Shown here: piece by piece, positions 31,742 to 35,284 of the stretch
Numbering within the stretch: position 1 is the first letter of the stretch
Layout of the letters: each line of letters opens with the position of its first letter
Assembly (NCBI GenBank): GCA_035534615.1
Contig: DATLRO010000017.1
Span: forward strand, 1 to 35,284
Length of the DNA stretch: 35,284 bases
DNA from: JAGWRA01 sp035534615
GTDB taxonomy: Bacteria; Acidobacteriota; Vicinamibacteria; Vicinamibacterales; CAVVIG01
Direction of reading: 5' to 3'
Notes under the pieces: generated by a model
The model's input: the letters and a program-made list of their open reading frames with translations, nothing else
What the model was told of the DNA's origin: nothing
Databases searched by the model: none
Program-made: the position numbers and the translations under genes

Positions 31742-32110
31742 GTACGTCTCTCCTTCACGGACTCGCGTCGAGAGCCGAGGCCCGACGTTCCCCGGATGTC
31801 ATATGAATGCTGCGAACGCTGACTGGCATGCGGGCCGATCGGTCGGCCGGTTCGCTGGCAAGGGCTCGACCGCGACGTCTTGCATCCTCAGGCGGGTGCC
31901 CGGTCAGGCGCATCGTACCTTATCGGACGGATCCGGCACTGTCAAGACACGCGGCCGGGGCCTCCCGGCTCCATTTTATAGGGATCCGGCCCGCCGTGGC
32001 GGCCGGCCGGCCGGGACCCGGCGGCGGCGCAAAGCTTGCACCGGAGGGTTCGATTTGCTTGAATGCAGGACGGACGGCTCCGGAACGGCCGCCCGTGTTC
32101 CGGGATGCCC
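31742..32110. other. 369-bp divergent intergenic region
   Basis: Between the divergent lpd and sigma-54 activator genes. It holds a probable promoter for lpd (31917-31945), the lpd ribosome-binding site near 31755, and a TTTTATAGGG stretch near 31975 that might serve the activator gene. No ORF with family features. Confidence 0.6.
31917..31945 (-). promoter_or_regulatory. Putative sigma-70 promoter of lpd-E2-lipB
   Basis: Perfect TTGACA at 31945-31940, 17-bp spacer, weak -10 TAAGGT at 31922-31917 on the minus strand. It would give an mRNA leader of about 170 nt before the lpd GTG. Confidence 0.4.
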
Positions 32111-33499
32111 ATGACCGCCAAAGCCAAGACCCTGCTCATCGTCGACGACGACGAAGGCATGCGCGACACGCTGACCGCCATCCTGAAGCGCGACTACCGC
32201 GTGCTGCGGGCGTCGAGCGGCGAAGCCGCGCTGCCGCTGCTCAACCGCGAGGACGTCGACCTGATGCTGCTGGACGTCCGGCTGCCCGGCATCAGCGGCT
32301 TCGAGCTGCTCCGGATCGTCAAGGAGAACTTCAGCCTGATCGAAGTGATCATGATCTCGGCGATCAACGAGGTCGAGACCGCCGTGCAGGCGATGAAGCA
32401 TGGCGCGTATCACTACATCGCCAAGGAGTTCGATTACGACGGGCTGCGATCGCTCGTCCGCAACGCCAGCGAGCGGCAGGATCTCAACCGGCAGGTCATG
32501 ACCCTCAGCGCGCAGGTCGCCGATCAGACCGAGCGCGAGTTCGTCGTCGGGCCGAGCAAGGCCGGGCGGGACATCCTGGATCTGGTGCAGAAGGTCGCGA
32601 AGCTGTCGGCGACGATCCTGATCCTCGGCGAGAGCGGCACCGGCAAGGAGCTGCTCGCCCGGCTGATCCATCGGGAGGCGGGCGACCCCGAGGCGCCGTT
32701 CATCGCCGTCAACCTGGCGGCCGTGCCGCGGGAACTGGTGGAAAGCACGCTGTTCGGCCACGAACGGGGCAGTTTCACCGGCGCCGTCCGCCAGCAGCTC
32801 GGCAAGTTCGAGCTGGCGTCGGGCGGCACCCTGTTCCTGGACGAGATCGGCGATCTCCAGCTCGACCTGCAGGCCAAGCTGCTGCGGGCGATTCAGGAAG
32901 GGGAGATCGAGCGGGTCGGCGGGACCAAGCCGATCAAGACCGAGTTCCGGCTGATCGCCGCGACCAACATCGACCTCGAGAAGGCGGTGAAGGACGGGCG
33001 CTTCCGCGAGGACCTCTACTACCGGATCAACGTGATCCCCATCAAGCTGCCGCCGCTGCGCGATCGGATGGACGACCTGCCGGTGCTGGCGCGCTTCTTC
33101 CTGCAGCGCTACACGGCGAAGTTCAGGAAGCACATCCAGGGCATCTCCGATTCCACGCTCAAGATCCTGTCGAAGTACTGGTGGCCGGGCAACATCCGCG
33201 AGCTGGAGAACCTGATCGAGCGGCTCGTGGCCATGAGCGACAAGGACTGGATCAGCGACGAGGACCTGCCGTTCGAGTTCCACTTCGCGCAGCTCGACAC
33301 GGCGCCGCCGGCCAGCGGCAGCCTCCTGCAGGAGGCGACGAACACCTTCGAGCGGAACTTCATCCTGCGCGCGCTCGAACGGTCGCGCTGGAACGTGACC
33401 GCCACCGCCCGCTACCTGGGCATCCCGCTGAGCACCCTGAAGTTCAAGATGGATCGGCTGGAGATCCGGGAGATTGCGAAGCGGCTGCGCGGAGCCTGA
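32111..33499 (+). CDS. Sigma-54-dependent response regulator (NtrC/AtoC type)
   Basis: 462 residues. A receiver domain at 6-120 with Asp12-Asp13, phospho-acceptor Asp55 (LLDVRLPG) and Lys105 is followed by an AAA+ sigma-54 interaction domain: Walker A GESGTGKE (173-180), the sigma-54 contact loop GSFTGA (220-225) and Walker B LFLDEIG (241-247). A Fis-type helix-turn-helix lies at the end (NVTATARYLGIPLSTLKFKM). The contact loop has Ser where most family members have Ala. An ATG 6 bp upstream (32105) is equally possible. No partner histidine kinase adjoins it. The radical SAM gene downstream on the same strand, 391 bp away, may be its target, but I found no clear -24/-12 promoter. Confidence 0.92.
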   Translation: MTAKAKTLLIVDDDEGMRDTLTAILKRDYRVLRASSGEAALPLLNREDVDLMLLDVRLPGISGFELLRIVKENFSLIEVIMISAINEVETAVQAMKHGAYHYIAKEFDYDGLRSLVRNASERQDLNRQVMTLSAQVADQTEREFVVGPSKAGRDILDLVQKVAKLSATILILGESGTGKELLARLIHREAGDPEAPFIAVNLAAVPRELVESTLFGHERGSFTGAVRQQLGKFELASGGTLFLDEIGDLQLDLQAKLLRAIQEGEIERVGGTKPIKTEFRLIAATNIDLEKAVKDGRFREDLYYRINVIPIKLPPLRDRMDDLPVLARFFLQRYTAKFRKHIQGISDSTLKILSKYWWPGNIRELENLIERLVAMSDKDWISDEDLPFEFHFAQLDTAPPASGSLLQEATNTFERNFILRALERSRWNVTATARYLGIPLSTLKFKMDRLEIREIAKRLRGA

Positions 33500-33890
33500 G
33501 CCGCGCAACATATTGATTTCAAGTATTTTATGTCCGCGCCTTGCCGGGACAAGCAGTTGGCCCTGTCGGCCAGCCGCTTGGCCGGTTCATCCATCCTGCT
33601 GATCCCCAAGCAGTAAGCGTTCCTGCCGGCGCCCTGGCCGCCCGTGGCGGGCCAGCCGGTTGGCCGGCCCGGCCAGCGATCCGCGGTCGGTCTGACGTCC
33701 TTCTTCACGGAATTCCTCGACATTTCACGATTCAGCCCGCGCCCGCGCGGCCGGAACGCGCGTTGCTCTGCGAGCGCGCGACGGGAACACGGCGGGTCTG
33801 AGAAGCGCCGTCAGGGCCGGCTCGGCCGTGGTGGGTCGGCGGGCCGCCCCCGCAGGAAACCGGAATCGTCGCGCCAACGGGAGACCCTCG
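33500..33890. other. 391-bp leader region rich in GGCCA hairpins
   Basis: From the activator stop to the radical SAM start. The left 45 bp are AT-rich. From 33558 to 33675 TGGCC or GGCCA occurs seven times, making overlapping hairpins (see the findings). The right part has no repeats. A 28-codon ORF at 33530-33616 lacks a ribosome-binding site. I see no convincing precursor peptide gene and no sigma-54 promoter. Confidence 0.6.
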
Positions 33891-35284
33891 ATGCAGCCTT
33901 CGATTTTCAACGTGAGCGTGCCGCTGCCCGAGCGGAACGAGGTGTTCCTGATGAACACCTTCTCGGACGCGCAGCTGGTCGTCTCGCCCGATGTGGCCGA
34001 TCTGCTCCAGAGCTTTCCCTCCCGGGCGGCAGTCGCCGGCGGTCTCACGCCGGACGAGCGGGACACGCTGGCCGAGCTCACCGAGCACGGCTTCATCGTC
34101 GAGGACCGCGAGAGCGAGCGGCGCCGGCTGAACGAGTACTTCCACGAAGTGCGCGAGGACACGAGCCAGCTGCGCGTCACCGTGATGACGACGCTGCAGT
34201 GCAATTTCGCGTGCGACTACTGTTTTCAGGGCGATCACGGCGACCACAACACGCACGCAGCGAAGATGTCGCTCGGCGCCGCGCGCGAGGTCGGCGACTG
34301 GATCGAAGAGCGGCTGGACACGCTGAAGTCGGAGAAGCTGTCGCTGACCTTCTTCGGCGGCGAGCCGCTGCTGAACATGCCGGTCGTCTACTACCTGGCG
34401 GAGCGGGCGTCGGCGATGGCGGGCGCGCGCGGCATCCGGCTGTTCATCAGCATCATCACGAACGGCCTGCTGCTCACACCGGAGGTGGTGGATCGGCTGC
34501 TGCCGTGGGGGCTGGGCAGCGTGAAGATCACGCTCGACGGCGACCGCGACACGCACAACCGGATGCGGCCGCTGCGCGGCGGGCAGGGGACGTTCGACAA
34601 GATCATCAACAACCTCAAGCGCATCGCCGGCAAGGTGCCGATCGCGATCGGCGGCAACTTCGACATGTCCTCGGCGGACAGCTATCCGGCGCTCCTGGAC
34701 TTCCTCAAGGAGCAGGAGTTCGCCGGCTCCATCGGCAAGATCTCGTTCAAGCCGATCATCCGCACCGAGTCGGCACCGGCGGCGCCGAAAGGGTTCCTGC
34801 CGCTGACGGCGGTGGACGCGAACGGCCGGCCGATGGGCGGGAGCACCTGCATGACGTCGGCCGGCGCCGGCGGCTCGGTGTGCGACACCTGCCACTTCGT
34901 GGACGAGAAGATGTCGTTCCTGCGGGAAGAGACGAAGCAGCGCGGGTTTCCGACCATCGATGGCGTCCACATGGGCCCCTGCGAGATTCACCGGCGGCAC
35001 GCCTACACCGTCGGGCCGGAGGGCTCGCTGTACGCCTGTCCGGGATTCACGGGCGAGCTCGGCCAGGCGGTCGGGCACATCAGCGGGCGGCGTGAGACCC
35101 GGCGCGAGCAGACGGCGGAACGCTTCGATCACCTGGCGGCGTGGAAGAACTGCGGGGACTGTTCGTTCATTCCGGTGTGTGCCGGCGGGTGTTCCGTCGC
35201 GTCGCACGCCGAACTTGGCGACATGGATACGCCGGCCTGTCACAAGTCCAGCTTCGAATCGGCGTTAATCTCGCTGGCGCATGA
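33891..35284 (+). CDS. Radical SAM/SPASM peptide maturase (3' end outside window)
   Basis: The frame from the ATG at 33891 is open to the window end: 464 full codons plus two bases. GGGAG lies 7 nt upstream. The N-terminal ~95 residues (FNVSVPLPERNEVFLMNTFS, then LTPDERDTLAELTEHGFIV) match the leader-binding region of peptide-modifying radical SAM enzymes. The cluster motif C-x3-C-x2-C is Cys104, Cys108, Cys111 (CNFACDYC), with FFGGEP at 154-159. The SPASM domain has seven Cys: 364, 383, 421, 424, 430, 434, 450 (C-x2-C-x5-C-x3-C core). Related enzymes build thioether or C-C cross-links in RiPPs, or act as sulfatase maturases. Three extra Cys (320, 331, 334) lie between the domains. The precursor is not seen. 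Confidence 0.9.
   Translation, partial: MQPSIFNVSVPLPERNEVFLMNTFSDAQLVVSPDVADLLQSFPSRAAVAGGLTPDERDTLAELTEHGFIVEDRESERRRLNEYFHEVREDTSQLRVTVMTTLQCNFACDYCFQGDHGDHNTHAAKMSLGAAREVGDWIEERLDTLKSEKLSLTFFGGEPLLNMPVVYYLAERASAMAGARGIRLFISIITNGLLLTPEVVDRLLPWGLGSVKITLDGDRDTHNRMRPLRGGQGTFDKIINNLKRIAGKVPIAIGGNFDMSSADSYPALLDFLKEQEFAGSIGKISFKPIIRTESAPAAPKGFLPLTAVDANGRPMGGSTCMTSAGAGGSVCDTCHFVDEKMSFLREETKQRGFPTIDGVHMGPCEIHRRHAYTVGPEGSLYACPGFTGELGQAVGHISGRRETRREQTAERFDHLAAWKNCGDCSFIPVCAGGCSVASHAELGDMDTPACHKSSFESALISLAH

Noticed and set aside
33530..33616. 28-codon ORF upstream of the radical SAM gene as a RiPP precursor
   Set aside because: No ribosome-binding site, only one Cys, 274 bp from the maturase start, and it lies across hairpin arms that explain its composition. 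Kept only as a possibility.
33541..33801. 86-codon ORF in the same leader region
   Set aside because: Pro/Gly/Arg/Ala composition from GC-rich hairpins, with no start signal.
33500..33890. Sigma-54 (-24/-12) promoter for the radical SAM gene
   Set aside because: Several TTGGCC stretches supply a -24-like GG, but none has GC at the right distance downstream.

Overview
This is a GC-rich (roughly 70%) bacterial chromosomal window. It most likely comes from Acidobacteriota, perhaps a Vicinamibacteria-like lineage. The taxonomic guess is inference. It rests on an 812-residue duplicated permease of the ADOP type (acidobacterial duplicated orphan permease) at 23324-25762, an hpnCDE squalene module, a membrane-tailed Ser/Thr kinase-like protein, and many short GC hairpin repeats. 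I saw no tRNA, rRNA, insertion sequence, phage gene or CRISPR array. The content is mostly housekeeping, with accessory systems at both edges.

Layout. 1-2878 (+): the end of an HPr-kinase-like P-loop protein, a nucleotidyltransferase-fold protein translationally coupled to it, and an MFS transporter. This may be the edge of a RiPP or lasso-peptide-type cluster. 2913-4526 (-): L-lactate permease. 4527-5163: no gene, but a tandem array with one copy lacking, and two copies carrying, a 45-bp palindromic insert. 5164-10141 (-): thiI, hpnE, hpnD, hpnC and a PduO-type cobalamin adenosyltransferase. 10172-11315 (+): a MutY lacking its C-terminal domain, overlapping a MutT/Nudix gene. 11254-12306 (-): YgfZ. 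12323-15440 (+): a secreted alpha/beta hydrolase that has lost its nucleophile serine, then a PLP-dependent decarboxylase. 15510-19386 (-): a MacA-like adaptor and two MacB-type permeases with no ATPase. 19645-19956 (+): a lone FHA protein. 19962-20600 (-): a metallo-beta-lactamase-fold hydrolase. 20667-22012 (+): a degenerate receiver coupled to a threonine dehydratase. 22064-23032 (-): a pseudokinase-like membrane protein. 23324-25762 (+): the ADOP permease. 25770-26495 (-): an SDR oxidoreductase. 26597-27448 (+): a malate-dehydrogenase-like protein lacking catalytic residues. 27554-28189 (-): an ECF sigma factor with a four-hexamer dyad upstream. 28319-31741 (-): lpd, a 2-oxoacid dehydrogenase E2, and lipB. 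32111-33499 (+): an NtrC-type sigma-54 activator. 33891 to the end (+): a radical SAM/SPASM peptide maturase, cut off by the window edge.

How the genes work together. HpnD, HpnC and HpnE convert farnesyl diphosphate to squalene for hopanoids. LipB octanoylates lipoyl domains such as that of the E2, and Lpd reoxidises them, so that group is a lipoate-dependent module missing its E1 here. MutY and MutT both act against 8-oxoguanine. The adaptor and permeases would form a MacAB-like exporter if an ATPase is supplied from elsewhere.

The most interesting signals are: several protein-fold genes with lost catalytic residues (hydrolase, kinase, MDH-like, receiver); three structured regulatory regions (mutually exclusive hairpins at 19554-19605, a perfect 18-bp palindrome at 20596-20613, a phased CTGTAA/TTACAG dyad at 28244-28284); the occupied/empty-site repeat array at 4546-4903; and the radical SAM maturase behind a GGCCA-hairpin-rich leader. 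No single complete new system can be proven from this window.
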